From assembly GCF_023218075.1 (NCBI RefSeq), contig NZ_JALPTB010000017.1:1-64000 (forward strand): a stretch of 64,000 nucleotides of DNA, written 5' to 3'. Each line of letters starts with the position of its first letter. Within the stretch, counting starts at the first letter, position 1. The translations under genes were made by a program, and so were the position numbers. The notes beneath the pieces were generated by a model. That model had not been told where the DNA came from and did no database searches. It saw only the letters and a program-made list of their open reading frames with translations. The stretch comes from Rhodococcus sp. HM1. GTDB taxonomy: Bacteria; Actinomycetota; Actinomycetes; Mycobacteriales; Mycobacteriaceae. Of the stretch, positions 8,780 to 17,415 are shown in pieces.

Positions 8780-9691
8780 CTACGGGCGCTGCAGTGTCAC
8801 CGTGATCAGCGCGAGCACCCGCTCGTCGTCACCGGCGTCGACGAGACGGATGTCGATCACGCTGTGGTCGGGGGCGTCGCGCAGCACGGTGCCGTACGAG
8901 CGCGCCGGGCCGGACCGCACCTGGGACAGGTAGCGGACGAGCATGTCGGTGGCGACGAGTCCGGGTCGCATCGCGTGGGCGGCGGCCTCGGCGAGCAGGG
9001 CCTGTGCGCCGCCCTGGATGGTGCCGATCTGGTTGATGACGAACACGCTCCGGTCGAGTTCGAGGATGCCGGCCGCCGCGTCGACGACGCGCAAATCGAG
9101 GCGTTCGTAGATGTCGCCGTCGATTTCGCGGTCCGGGTGAGCGCGCACCTTGCCAACCCACTGTTCGGGTGTGTAGAGGTCCGCGTGGGCTGCCGCGTGC
9201 CGGGGCAGCCGCGCGAAGGTGACGAGCCCGCGCGCCACGAGGGTCGGTCCGCCGGGTTCGTCCGCCGCGCCGGCGTCGATCTCGCGTGCGAAACCGGCGA
9301 TGTCCTGGCGACCGTGACCGTCGTAGACGTCCGCCGAGACGACGACCGTCTTCTTGCCGGTACGGACGAGGTTGGCGTCGACGAACAGCGGGCCGTCCTT
9401 CGGCGTGCTCACGGCGTGCAGGGACAGGTCCTGCGTTGCGGTCCAGTCGCCGGCCCCGGCGACGAGCGCGGGGTCGGAGGTCACGATGTCGACGGCGGTG
9501 ACCAGGAAGCCCAGAGCCGCCCCGCCGGCCGGGGAGCGCACCTTGTCGGTGAGGTTCGCGCGGATCACCGAGCGGCGCTCGTCGAGCAGGAGGGTGTTCA
9601 GTCCGAAGTCCGCGGTGAACGTGCGCGCCCCCGACAGGATGAGCTCGGACAGATCCTCCGAGAAGTCGACGGAAATGGCGTTCTCTTTCAT
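8780..9691 (-). CDS. Double-hotdog thioesterase-like protein
   Basis: A 303-residue soluble protein made of two similar halves, each with hotdog-fold features: GGAALGFLVTAVDIVTS in the first half and QIGTIQGGAQALLAEAAAHA in the second, followed by D-x-x-V-x-Y-L-S-x-V-R as in PaaI/acyl-CoA thioesterases. Such proteins hydrolyse or bind acyl-CoA. No catalytic residue can be assigned with certainty. It is transcribed divergently from the amidohydrolase at 9833 with about 140 bases between starts, and ends 143 bases before the exporter. The ribosome site before the ATG is weak. The family call is moderately sure; the substrate is unknown. Confidence 0.68.
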   Translation of the reverse strand: MKENAISVDFSEDLSELILSGARTFTADFGLNTLLLDERRSVIRANLTDKVRSPAGGAALGFLVTAVDIVTSDPALVAGAGDWTATQDLSLHAVSTPKDGPLFVDANLVRTGKKTVVVSADVYDGHGRQDIAGFAREIDAGAADEPGGPTLVARGLVTFARLPRHAAAHADLYTPEQWVGKVRAHPDREIDGDIYERLDLRVVDAAAGILELDRSVFVINQIGTIQGGAQALLAEAAAHAMRPGLVATDMLVRYLSQVRSGPARSYGTVLRDAPDHSVIDIRLVDAGDDERVLALITVTLQRP

Positions 9692-9832
9692 ATCGGCATC
9701 ATGACAGAGGTTCTGCCTGCCGTGTTGGCGTCCCTTCGCGGCGGATCGAAATCTGGATTCTCAGTTCTGAAAGTAATATTCTCACAGGAGCGAGTGCCGC
9801 CGGACAGCTCTGTTCCGCACGAGAGGATTCCG

Positions 9833-11104
9833 ATGAACATTGACGACATGGTGATGATCAGCATCGACGACCACGTGGTCGAACCGCCCGATCTCTTCGA
9901 GAAATACTTCCCCAAGAGCCTCAAGGACCAGGCACCGAAGCTGACCGCCAACCCGCGAAATCCCGACGTGCAGGCGTGGATGTTCCAGGGCGTCGTGGTC
10001 GGGAGCTCGGGACTCAACGCGGTCGCGTCGTGGCCCAAGGAGGAATGGGGCATGGACCCCACCGGCTACGCCGAGATGCGGCCGGGCATCTACGACATGA
10101 GTCTGCGCGTGCGCGACATGGACGCCAACGGCACCCTCGCTGCGACCCTGTTCGCCACGTTCCCCGGATTCGCGGGCACGCACCTGGCGAGTCTGCCGGA
10201 CAAGAAGCTGTCGCTCGCAGCGTGCAAGGCGTTCAACGACTGGGTGGTCGGCGAGGTCCCGAGCACCTACCCCGGCCGCTTCATCCCGCTCGGAATCATT
10301 CCGTTCTTCGACGTCGACGAATCGGTCAAGGAGATCGAGCGCCTCGACGCGATGGGTGTCCGTTCGATCAGCATTCCCGAGACCCCGTACGGCGTCGGCG
10401 AAGGCTATCCGCCGTTCAAGTCGGGCTACTGGGATCCGATCTTCAAGGCGTGCGCCGACCGCAACATCGTGCTGAGTCTGCACATCGGTGGCGGCATCAA
10501 CCTCGTCAAGCGCGCCGAGGGCTTCGACCTCGACGACATGATGATCCTGACGCCGCTCATCTCGACGATCGCCGCGACCGACGTCATGCTCAGCGGTGCG
10601 CTCAAGAAGTTCCCCGACCTGAAGTTCGCGATGAGCGAGGGCGGTGTCGGCTGGGTTCCGCCGTGGCTCGACCGGCTCGAGCGGCACGTCACCAACCAGG
10701 AATGGACCGGGCGGACCTTCCTGCCCAAGGGCGTGACCCCGACCGACGCGTGGCGCAAGAACTTCCTGGCCTGCTACATCACCGAGCCGAGTGCGCTGAG
10801 CAACCGCGACCGTCTCGGCATCGACACGATCGCCTGGGAATGCGACTACCCACACTCGGATTCGACGTGGCCGCGGTCGCCCGAGATGCTGATGGAGGAG
10901 CTGAAGGCGTCGAACTGCACCGACGAGGAGATCAACAAGATCACGCACGAGAACGTCGCGCGCTTCTTCGGCTGGGATCCGTTCAAGCACATCCCGCGTG
11001 AGGAGGCCACCGTCGGCGCGCTGCGCGCCAAGGCGACCGACGTCGACGTCAGTGAGACCTCCAAGCACGAGTACCGCCGTCGCTACGAGCTCGCGAACTC
11101 GTAG
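9833..11104 (+). CDS. Amidohydrolase 2 family metal-dependent hydrolase
   Basis: A 423-residue protein of the amidohydrolase-2 (ACMSD/resorcylate decarboxylase-like) TIM barrel family. The N-terminal metal site normally reads HxH; here the motif is SIDDHVVEP, the variant usual in actinobacterial members. Further conserved points are LHIGGG (about residue 220) and ECDYPHSDSTWP near the end, which supplies the late Asp/His. Relatives act in aromatic, steroid or phthalate catabolism. GAGAGG lies 6 bases before the ATG. The upstream gap holds an ATTCTCA motif close to one found near 41.6 kb. A palindrome of the GTGTGCC family follows the stop. The exact reaction cannot be read. Confidence 0.83.
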   Translation: MNIDDMVMISIDDHVVEPPDLFEKYFPKSLKDQAPKLTANPRNPDVQAWMFQGVVVGSSGLNAVASWPKEEWGMDPTGYAEMRPGIYDMSLRVRDMDANGTLAATLFATFPGFAGTHLASLPDKKLSLAACKAFNDWVVGEVPSTYPGRFIPLGIIPFFDVDESVKEIERLDAMGVRSISIPETPYGVGEGYPPFKSGYWDPIFKACADRNIVLSLHIGGGINLVKRAEGFDLDDMMILTPLISTIAATDVMLSGALKKFPDLKFAMSEGGVGWVPPWLDRLERHVTNQEWTGRTFLPKGVTPTDAWRKNFLACYITEPSALSNRDRLGIDTIAWECDYPHSDSTWPRSPEMLMEELKASNCTDEEINKITHENVARFFGWDPFKHIPREEATVGALRAKATDVDVSETSKHEYRRRYELANS

Positions 11105-11113
11105 GCTGCCGCT

Positions 11114-11155
11114 GGTGTGCCTTTGTGGCGGCCAGGGGCGCCAGAAAGGCACACC
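11114..11155. repeat. GTGTGCC-family palindrome, copy 1
   Basis: GGTGTGCCTTTGTGGCG and CGCCAGAAAGGCACACC pair with one mismatch around an 8-base loop, and the outer bases (CTGCCG/CGGCAG) extend the stem with a 2-base bulge. It fills the gap between convergent genes. Related copies lie at 17431-17478, 28041-28080 and 33443-33494. Confidence 0.8.
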
Positions 11156-11170
11156 GGCAGCGAAGCTGCA

Positions 11171-11929
11171 CTACACGGTCACGGCGCTTCGCCAGCGCTC
11201 GAGGATCGCGCGGTCCCCGAACACCTCGAGCCCGGCGGAATCCACCCGGTTCCACAGCAGAAGCAACAGATCCGACGCGGAACCACGCACCGCGACATCA
11301 CCTTTCGCGTGCGTATGTTCGACGGTCACGGCGTCGGCACCCAGCACGATCAACCACTCGCCGAGTCCCTCGCCGAGATCCGGGTCGGTCGCGTGCAGGT
11401 GGACCGTCTCCCCACCACGACGCAGTTCGCCGGTGCCGCGGTGCGGGATGATCACCTCGAACAACTCGTCGACACCGTCGACGGCCAGGGCCGCATCGAT
11501 CGGCGTGGGCGCACCGACCGCCGACTCGCCGTCGACACGGTGCAGTGCGGTTTCGACCGCCATGCGCCGGACCCAGAACGCGGAATGCCGCGGCCCGTCC
11601 CAGGTCTCGACCGTCTGCTCGGGGTCGGCGGCATCCTGCGCCGCGAGCAGCTCGTCGAGGCCGCGCCGCACCCAGTCCACGAGACTCTCGGAGCCCGGCG
11701 GCTGTTCGATCTCGGTGACATTCCCCGTCGCTCCGCTCGCCCCGACTTCACCACCAGCGGTCGTCAGCCACGCCGCCGCGCGACGGTGCACCCGGCCGAC
11801 GTGCCCCACCAGCCGTTCGACGGTCCAGCCCGGGCAGGTCGGAACCGGCCGATCGAAGTGTCCGTCGGCGACGTGGAGCAGCCGGTCGGTGTCGGCGCGC
11901 AGCAACGCCGCGTATTCGGGACGAGTCAT
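11171..11929 (-). CDS. Maleylpyruvate isomerase family mycothiol-dependent enzyme
   Basis: A 252-residue protein of the DinB/MDMPI superfamily. The N-terminal MDMPI domain shows CPGWTVERLVGHVGRVH, the usual P-x-W-x-x-x-x-L-x-x-H pattern that holds a metal-binding His. A second conserved stretch is RRMAVETALHRVD (about residue 120-132), giving the E-x-x-x-H pair. The C-terminal part is the small domain found in actinobacterial members. These enzymes use mycothiol for isomerisation or conjugation, which fits an actinomycete. It stands alone, convergent with the amidohydrolase and 32 bases upstream of the end of the cholesterol oxidase gene. The substrate is not predictable. Confidence 0.8.
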   Translation of the reverse strand: MTRPEYAALLRADTDRLLHVADGHFDRPVPTCPGWTVERLVGHVGRVHRRAAAWLTTAGGEVGASGATGNVTEIEQPPGSESLVDWVRRGLDELLAAQDAADPEQTVETWDGPRHSAFWVRRMAVETALHRVDGESAVGAPTPIDAALAVDGVDELFEVIIPHRGTGELRRGGETVHLHATDPDLGEGLGEWLIVLGADAVTVEHTHAKGDVAVRGSASDLLLLLWNRVDSAGLEVFGDRAILERWRSAVTV

Positions 11930-11961
11930 TGCCCGATCATGCCTCAGAGAACGAATTCGAC

Positions 11962-13710
11962 TCAGGGAAACAGCCGGTCGAGGAATTCGTTGCCGAAGAC
12001 GCGGTGCGGATCGTGCCGGTCGAACACCTCGAGAGCGCCGTCCCAGCCGGCCTTCGACGACAGTCCGGTGCGGTACATGGCCGGGATGGTCTCACCGAGG
12101 AACTCCGCATGGCGGTAGCCGCCCTCCTCGTCGAACGCCCAGCCCTTGGACCATTCGGAACGGAAGGTCGCGTAGTCACCGGAGTAGTGGTCCGCCATCC
12201 ACTGCTCCATCTCCCGGAAGAACGCCGGCATCCCGGCCGTGCCAGGAAGCGAGACCACGTTCATCCAGATCGCGGTGTCCCAGTCCGGCCGGTCGGGCCG
12301 CGGCCTCACCGGCGACAGGTTCGGGGCGCCCGCCGAGTCGACGAGAACCTCGGACTGGTCGTCGACGGTGCACAGCCGCACCTCGAACGGGCCGTTGACC
12401 GGGTACTGGCCGAGCGAGGCGAAGTGCGTCATGCGTTCGTGCAGCCACGTGGTGAACTCGTTGATGACGCGCGCGATGTTCTCGCGACGGGTCACCACGA
12501 CACCACCACCGGCGACGACCCGCAGCGTGGTGTGCCGCAGGTAGAACAACAGGTCCTTCGACCAGCCCCACAGGTCGTTGGTTCCGGTCGCGACGAGTCC
12601 TGCCGCGACAGCCCCGAACTGGCCTGCCCCGAACGCCGGGGTGGCGGACTGGAGACCGCTCGCGACCTGACCGAGCGGGGTGGTCACGGCCTCCGGGATC
12701 GTATCGGTGAAGAAGTAGTTGTAGGGACCGGACACCTCGCGGGACCCGGCCGGCTTCTCCGGGCTGACGGACCAGATCTTCAGCCACGGCGTTTCGGTGA
12801 ACGGGAACCAGATCGCCTCGACGCGTCCGCTCTCCTCGACGAACCGCTCGAACGTGCGGCCGGGCGAACCGGCCGGGGCGAACAGTTCCTGCCACGGCAC
12901 GTCGGTGAAACTCTGGCAACGCAGCCGGTAGTTCGCGCCGGCCTGCAGGGTCACCGAGGTGACGAAGCTGCGGCCGACGTGGGCGAGCAACGCGGTGATG
13001 TCGGCGTCGGACCGCTGGAAGGTGCGCACCTCGTAGGCGCCGGATGCGGAGTTCCACACGACGGCGTCGAGCGCGACCACGAGGTTCGACAAGGAGCCGA
13101 ACGACTGCCCCGGGATCGCCTTCTCCCCCGCCGCCGGGTAGGTCGCACCGTGGGCACCGATGGACAGGGCGCCGGCGATGGTGATGTCACCGATGGCAGG
13201 CGAATTCGCCCATCCGAGTCCCTCGTGCTCGAGGGCGGTCAGGATCGACTCGATGCTCGCCCCGGCACCGGCGGTGACGGTCGCGGGGGTGCCGGAGGGG
13301 TCGACGGTCACGGAGTTCAGGTGCGCCATCGTGTCGATGAGCACGATCTTCTCGACGCTGCCTCCCGGCACCACGGTCAGGGGGCTCCAGCTGTGCATGG
13401 TGCCCCGCGGGCGGACGCGGTAGCCGTGGGCGTGCGCCCAGTTCGCGATGCGCGCGACGTCCTGGGGATCGCGGGCCGTCGCGGTCCACACGGCGTCGAA
13501 GCGGATGGTCTTGGCCCAGTTCTCGAAGCGCTGCTGGGCGAGCGGGATGTCGGCCGGGAAGTCGGGCGGTGCCGGGATGGTCGCCCGCGGGTCGCCGAGG
13601 GGCACGGCACCGGCGGGGCTCCAGCCGAGGCCGGTCAGCGCTGCTGCTCCTGCGGCGGCGCCGAGGAATCCACGTCGGCTGAGGCTGATGGCCGGTGCGC
13701 TGTCGCTCAC
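11962..13710 (-). CDS. Secreted type II cholesterol oxidase (VAO fold, covalent FAD)
   Basis: A 582-residue exported flavoprotein resembling Brevibacterium sterolicum type II cholesterol oxidase, which turns cholesterol into cholestenone via hydrogen peroxide production. The N-terminus is a Tat signal (SRRGFLGAAAGAAAL, residues 11-25). RPRGTMHSWSPLT places His106 where type II enzymes attach FAD. Later blocks GDITIAGALSIGAHG and the C-terminal VFGNEFLDRLFP fit the vanillyl-alcohol-oxidase fold. Start GTG at 13710 has GGAG nine bases upstream. A KstR-like box lies about 50 bases upstream. It differs in fold from the GMC-type ChoD at 21.2 kb. Whether cholesterol itself is the substrate is inferred from similarity. 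Confidence 0.85.
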   Translation of the reverse strand: MSDSAPAISLSRRGFLGAAAGAAALTGLGWSPAGAVPLGDPRATIPAPPDFPADIPLAQQRFENWAKTIRFDAVWTATARDPQDVARIANWAHAHGYRVRPRGTMHSWSPLTVVPGGSVEKIVLIDTMAHLNSVTVDPSGTPATVTAGAGASIESILTALEHEGLGWANSPAIGDITIAGALSIGAHGATYPAAGEKAIPGQSFGSLSNLVVALDAVVWNSASGAYEVRTFQRSDADITALLAHVGRSFVTSVTLQAGANYRLRCQSFTDVPWQELFAPAGSPGRTFERFVEESGRVEAIWFPFTETPWLKIWSVSPEKPAGSREVSGPYNYFFTDTIPEAVTTPLGQVASGLQSATPAFGAGQFGAVAAGLVATGTNDLWGWSKDLLFYLRHTTLRVVAGGGVVVTRRENIARVINEFTTWLHERMTHFASLGQYPVNGPFEVRLCTVDDQSEVLVDSAGAPNLSPVRPRPDRPDWDTAIWMNVVSLPGTAGMPAFFREMEQWMADHYSGDYATFRSEWSKGWAFDEEGGYRHAEFLGETIPAMYRTGLSSKAGWDGALEVFDRHDPHRVFGNEFLDRLFP

Positions 13711-13759
13711 GTCGTCGAGCTCCGATCTGAGGTGGGGGGTAGAAAGATCAGAGCCAAAA

Positions 13760-13773
13760 TAGAACAAGTTCAG
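13760..13773. promoter_or_regulatory. KstR-like operator
   Basis: TAGAACAAGTTCAG matches 13 of 14 positions of the KstR consensus described for cholesterol catabolic genes (TAGAAC/GTTCTA-type, AAC-nn-GTT core). It lies about 50 bases before the start of the cholesterol oxidase, in the promoter region. KstR control is inference. Confidence 0.6.
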
Positions 13774-13803
13774 TTCCGATACCAGCGGCCCCGAAAATGT
13801 CCC

Positions 13804-14613
13804 TCAGAACGCGAGCCCGGAAGCTTCCAGCGCCCCCTGGATGTATTCGGGCGCACCGTCGATCGACCAGATCGCGAATCCCACCGCCGCCAGTGTCAGG
13901 CCCGGCCCGAGAATCCCCACCTCGAACGGACCACCGGCGCGGATCGCGACGGCCCGCGGCATCTTGAACTCCCACCAGCGCTCACCGCGCCACGGCAGGA
14001 AGGGTGCCAGGAACGGGATGCCCTCCTTCGTGATGGCGTCGCCGAGGCAGTGCGTCGCACAGCCCAGCGTCACCGCCACCCCGAGACCGACGGAACCGAC
14101 CTCCCCGGGAAACCACGTCCACGTCAGCACCGACAGGATGGCAGCGGTCGCGGTGACCGCGAGCCAGCCGTTCCGCTTCGCCCATCCCCCGAACAGTCCC
14201 CGCAGCGCCAGTCCGAGGGTGACGAACAGGACCGCGACGATCGCCTCGCGCCCGAACCGCGCGACGAGCGCGGACACCCCGACCCCGAGCAGTCCGGCGA
14301 ACAGCGCGGTGTGGGTCAGGGTGCGGTGCCCGCCGCGGCGCTTGCGGTCCCGGCGACCCTTGGTGAGGTTGTAGTAGCCGACCGAGACCCGGTCGATGCC
14401 GCCGGCGACGGCCTGGCTCACCGGGCCGAACGAGCGGGCGACCGTCGACTGTGCGGTGTCGAGGTCGGGCAGCAGCGCCGCGCCGGCGCACACCCCCGCG
14501 AACGCGAACGTCTCGGCAGTGGACGTCGGCCCACCCCAGTCCTGCGGCAGCACGTCGGCGACGAGCAACCCGACGAGCGCGCCGGAAACCGCGTGGGTGG
14601 GACCCATCACCAT
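13804..14613 (-). CDS. YdjM-type membrane-bound metal-dependent hydrolase-like protein
   Basis: A 269-residue polytopic membrane protein of the YdjM/DUF457 family. Signature stretches are GPTHAVSGALVGLL at the N-terminus, the HRTLTHTALFA motif (about residue 115), and LGCATHCLGDAITKEGIPFLAPFLP later, whose His and Asp residues form the predicted metal site. In E. coli the family member is LexA-controlled, but its activity is not established. The start is taken at MVMGPTHAVSG, where GAAAGG lies about 12 bases upstream; the open frame extends another 34 codons without membrane-like sequence. It sits alone, 93 bases upstream of the cholesterol oxidase start and 180 bases from dps. Confidence 0.8.
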   Translation of the reverse strand: MVMGPTHAVSGALVGLLVADVLPQDWGGPTSTAETFAFAGVCAGAALLPDLDTAQSTVARSFGPVSQAVAGGIDRVSVGYYNLTKGRRDRKRRGGHRTLTHTALFAGLLGVGVSALVARFGREAIVAVLFVTLGLALRGLFGGWAKRNGWLAVTATAAILSVLTWTWFPGEVGSVGLGVAVTLGCATHCLGDAITKEGIPFLAPFLPWRGERWWEFKMPRAVAIRAGGPFEVGILGPGLTLAAVGFAIWSIDGAPEYIQGALEASGLAF

Positions 14614-14794
14614 GACAGAGAACACCTTTCGAGAGCGCAGGCAGAAGAACCCGGCCCGACGCCGTGGCATCGGTCCGGGTTCCAACCTAGCAATGACTCC
14701 CGACACATCCGTCACACAGTTGTTCGAACGGACGGGTGATGGATCAGGCGAGCTGCGCCTGCCACATCCAGTGCAGCTGCTCGAGCCGAGCGGT

Positions 14795-15217
14795 CTACCC
14801 GATGAGCAGGTCCTGCGTCACCGGATCGGCATCCGCGGTGGAGTCGATCCGGTGACGCAGCCGCGAGACGACGGCGGCGATGTTGTCGACGATCGCCGCG
14901 ACGACCTCCTCGCCCTTGGTCCAGTCGTTACCGAACCCCTTCGTGCCCGATTCGCGCGCCACCGTGGCGGCGCGGCCGTCCGGGGCGACACCGATGGCGG
15001 TGAGTCGTTCGGCCGCCTGGTCCGCGAAATCACGTGCGACTGTTACCAACTCGTCGAGTGCGAGGTGGATGCTGCGGAACTGGGGTCCGACGACCGTCCA
15101 GTGCGCCTGCTTGCCGATCAGGCTCAGGTCGACGAGGTCGACCAGGGCGGCCTGCAGGGCGTCCGCGGCGACGTCGCGGCGTGCCGGATCGAGTGTGCTG
15201 GTGATGGGGCTGTTCAT
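14795..15217 (-). CDS. dps: Dps-family DNA protection and ferritin-like protein
   Basis: A 140-residue member of the Dps/MrgA family, which forms dodecamers that store iron with hydrogen peroxide and protect DNA. The ferroxidase signature is seen in LIGKQAHWTVVGPQFRSIHLALDEL (about residues 33-57), with His39, His51 and Asp55 in the usual places, followed by ARDFADQAAERL. The protein is short for the family (usually 160-180) because the basic N-terminal DNA-binding tail is nearly absent. GAAAGGAGTGGCAAG precedes the ATG. Its neighbours katA and furA also answer to peroxide, which supports the call. Confidence 0.88.
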   Translation of the reverse strand: MNSPITSTLDPARRDVAADALQAALVDLVDLSLIGKQAHWTVVGPQFRSIHLALDELVTVARDFADQAAERLTAIGVAPDGRAATVARESGTKGFGNDWTKGEEVVAAIVDNIAAVVSRLRHRIDSTADADPVTQDLLIG

Positions 15218-15345
15218 CTTGCCACTCCTTTCGAGGGCTTCGGGGATTCCCCCGAAGCGGTGAGCACGTACGTGGTGGATGTGGAGATCGGTGCCGGCGG
15301 GGCGGATGATGGAGGCAACCGCTCGCATCGCGAAGGAGGCCGACG

Positions 15346-15405
15346 ATGGAATCCTTGATCGTCTTCGCTCTCGCCGTTCTCGTCTACTGGTGGGGCCTGC
15401 TCTGA
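15346..15405 (+). CDS. Nineteen-residue hydrophobic peptide between dps and katA
   Basis: The frame encodes MESLIVFALAVLVYWWGLL and a TGA. GAAGGAGG lies 6 bases before the ATG, one of the strongest ribosome sites in the window. After Glu2 the sequence is a single transmembrane helix with a Tyr-Trp-Trp interface. It runs opposite to dps and katA in their 200-base gap, so it would be transcribed divergently from dps. It is too short for usual gene callers. No function is known; small single-span peptides often modulate a larger membrane protein or respond to stress. Expression is inferred only from the ribosome site and composition. Confidence 0.6.
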   Translation: MESLIVFALAVLVYWWGLL

Positions 15406-15417
15406 TCCGGCGTCCGG

Positions 15418-16878
15418 TCAGCCGCGGCCGGCCCGGACACCCTCCTCGACCTTCTTGCCGAGGTCGGCGTCGACACTCCGCCAGTAGTCGAAGATCCGCT
15501 CGTACAAGGACTCCGAGGTTCCGCCGAGGATGTGGCCGACGATGTTGTCGACCAGGCGCTCCCGCGCGGCGTCGTCGAGAACCTCGCGTACGAGCGTCCC
15601 CGCCTGCGCGAAGTCGTCGTCCTCGGCGTGCCGGACGTATCCGGCGCGGATCGCCTCGGTGCCGAACTCCCACAGGCCGTCGTCACCGGCCCGCTGCGGG
15701 TCGGCGTGCGGTCCACCGAAGCTGTTCGGTGCGTACACCGGCGTCGCCGGGTCGTTGAACGAGAACGCCATGTTTCCGTCCTGCGAGTACGAGCGCACCT
15801 CGTTGCGCGCCGCATTCACCGGCAGCTGCGCGTGGTTGGCGCCGATGCGGTAGCGGTGCGCGTCGGCGTAGGAGAACACGCGGCCGAGCAGCATCTTGTC
15901 GGGCGAGAAGCCGATACCCGGCACGATGTTCGACGGCGCGAACGCGGCCTGCTCGATCTCCGCGAAGAAGTTGCGCGGGTTGCGGTTCAGCGTCCACGTG
16001 CCGACCTCGATGAGCGGGTAGTCCTTCTGCGACCACACCTTCGTCAGGTCGAACGGGTTGAAGCGGTACGCCTCGGCCTCGGCGACCGGCATGACCTGCA
16101 CCTTCAGCGTCCAGCTGGGGTACTCGCCGCGCTCGATCGCGTTGTAGAGATCGGCCCGATGGTAGTCCGGATCGGTTCCGGCGAGGGTGTCCGCCTCGGC
16201 CTGGGTGAGGAACTCGATCCCCTGGTCGGTCTTGAAGTGGTACTTGACCCAGAAGCGCTCACCGGCGGCGTTGATCCACTGGTAGGTGTGCGAACCGAAC
16301 CCGTCCATGTGCCGCCAGGTCTTCGGAATACCGCGGTCGCCCATCAGCCACGTCACCTGGTGTGCGGTTTCCGGCCGCAGTGTCCAGAAGTCCCACTGCA
16401 TCGTGTGGTCGCGCAGGCCCGAGCCGGGCAGGCGCTTCTGCGAGTGGATGAAGTCGGGGAACTTGATCGGATCCTTGATGAAGAAGACCGGCGTGTTGTT
16501 CCCGACCAGGTCGTAGTTGCCGTCCTCGGTGTAGAACTTGACCGCGAAGCCGCGCGGGTCGCGCCACGTGTCCGGGCTGCCCTGCTCACCGGCGACGGTC
16601 GAGAAACGCACGAGCGATTCGGTTTTCGCGCCCGGCTGGAACAGCTTGGCGTTGGTGTAGGCGCTGACGTCACCGGTGACGACGAGCTCACCGAACGCAC
16701 CGCCGCCCTTGGCGTGGACGACCCGCTCGGGCACCCGCTCCCGGTTGAAGTGCGCGAGCTTCTCGATGAGGTAGTGGTCGTGCAGCAGAATCGGGCCCTG
16801 GGTACCGGCGGTCAGCGATTCGTCGTCGCTGCCGATCGGGTTTCCCACGTTATTGGTGGTGAAGGGTGCGTTGGTCAT
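15418..16878 (-). CDS. katA: Monofunctional haem catalase
   Basis: A 486-residue small-subunit (clade 3) catalase that converts hydrogen peroxide to water and oxygen. The distal His lies in [15 protein letters not shown] (His55), the distal Asn in [15 protein letters not shown], and the proximal haem-ligand Tyr in [15 protein letters not shown] (about residue 340). NADPH-binding and C-terminal helical regions are present, and length is typical. CAGGAGATCAGC precedes the ATG at 16878. It follows furA by 76 bases in the same direction, so a furA-katA operon repressed by FurA and induced by peroxide is likely. Confidence 0.95.
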   Translation of the reverse strand: MTNAPFTTNNVGNPIGSDDESLTAGTQGPILLHDHYLIEKLAHFNRERVPERVVHAKGGGAFGELVVTGDVSAYTNAKLFQPGAKTESLVRFSTVAGEQGSPDTWRDPRGFAVKFYTEDGNYDLVGNNTPVFFIKDPIKFPDFIHSQKRLPGSGLRDHTMQWDFWTLRPETAHQVTWLMGDRGIPKTWRHMDGFGSHTYQWINAAGERFWVKYHFKTDQGIEFLTQAEADTLAGTDPDYHRADLYNAIERGEYPSWTLKVQVMPVAEAEAYRFNPFDLTKVWSQKDYPLIEVGTWTLNRNPRNFFAEIEQAAFAPSNIVPGIGFSPDKMLLGRVFSYADAHRYRIGANHAQLPVNAARNEVRSYSQDGNMAFSFNDPATPVYAPNSFGGPHADPQRAGDDGLWEFGTEAIRAGYVRHAEDDDFAQAGTLVREVLDDAARERLVDNIVGHILGGTSESLYERIFDYWRSVDADLGKKVEEGVRAGRG

Positions 16879-16954
16879 GCTGATCTCCTGATGCGTTGTG
16901 CGCGTAGATCTTCTCGGTCCGGGGGCGCGATACCATCCTGGCCGACGGGGTGGA

Positions 16955-17380
16955 CTAACGGCAGTCGGGACACAGTCCCCAGAACGTGATCTCGGCCTCG
17001 TCGACGGCGAATCCGCGTGCGTCCGAGGGAGCGAGACAGGGGGCCGCGCCGACCACACAATCGACGTCGACGACCGTGCCGCAGTTGCGGCACACGAGGT
17101 GGTGATGGTTGTCGCCGGTTCGGGCTTCGAACCGCGCCGGGGAGCCGGCCGGCTCTATCCGGCGGAGCAATCCCGCACTCACACAGGCTTTCAGCACATC
17201 GTAGATCGCCTGGGTGGACACGGAACCGAGTTCGCGGCGCACGGCTGCGGCCACCTCGTCGGCATCGGAATGCGGATGTGCGGCAACCATTCCGAGTACC
17301 GCGACGCGCGGAGCGGTCACTCGGAGCCCCACCGAGCGCAACTGCTCGCGAGGGTCGAAGTTCTCGTCCGTTCGTTCCAT
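16955..17380 (-). CDS. furA: Fur-family peroxide/iron regulator FurA
   Basis: A 141-residue Fur-family repressor. A winged helix covers residues about 15-85 ([25 protein letters not shown], then [21 protein letters not shown]), followed by the metal-binding region [20 protein letters not shown] and a C-terminal CPDCR; two CxxC pairs form a structural zinc site. It lies directly upstream of katA, as furA does before katG or catalase in other actinobacteria, and probably represses itself and katA until peroxide oxidises it. The ATG follows a promoter so closely that the mRNA is probably leaderless (see 17388-17415). Confidence 0.92.
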   Translation of the reverse strand: MERTDENFDPREQLRSVGLRVTAPRVAVLGMVAAHPHSDADEVAAAVRRELGSVSTQAIYDVLKACVSAGLLRRIEPAGSPARFEARTGDNHHHLVCRNCGTVVDVDCVVGAAPCLAPSDARGFAVDEAEITFWGLCPDCR

Positions 17381-17387
17381 GACTACG

Positions 17388-17415
17388 AGTATGCCCCTTT
17401 TCTGGAATTAGTCAA
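17388..17415 (-). promoter_or_regulatory. furA-katA promoter with FurA-type operator, leaderless
   Basis: On the minus strand TTGACT (17415-17410) and CATACT (17393-17388) are separated by 16 bases, AATTCCAGAAAAGGGG. The run CTTGACTAATTCCAGAAAAGG closely matches the FurA operator known upstream of mycobacterial furA-katG. The predicted transcript begins at or within a base or two of the furA ATG. Confidence 0.75.

Noticed and set aside
11929-14739. Open frame of 936 codons on the plus strand
   Set aside because: It is antisense to the cholesterol oxidase and YdjM-type genes and shows no domain; shadow of high third-position GC.
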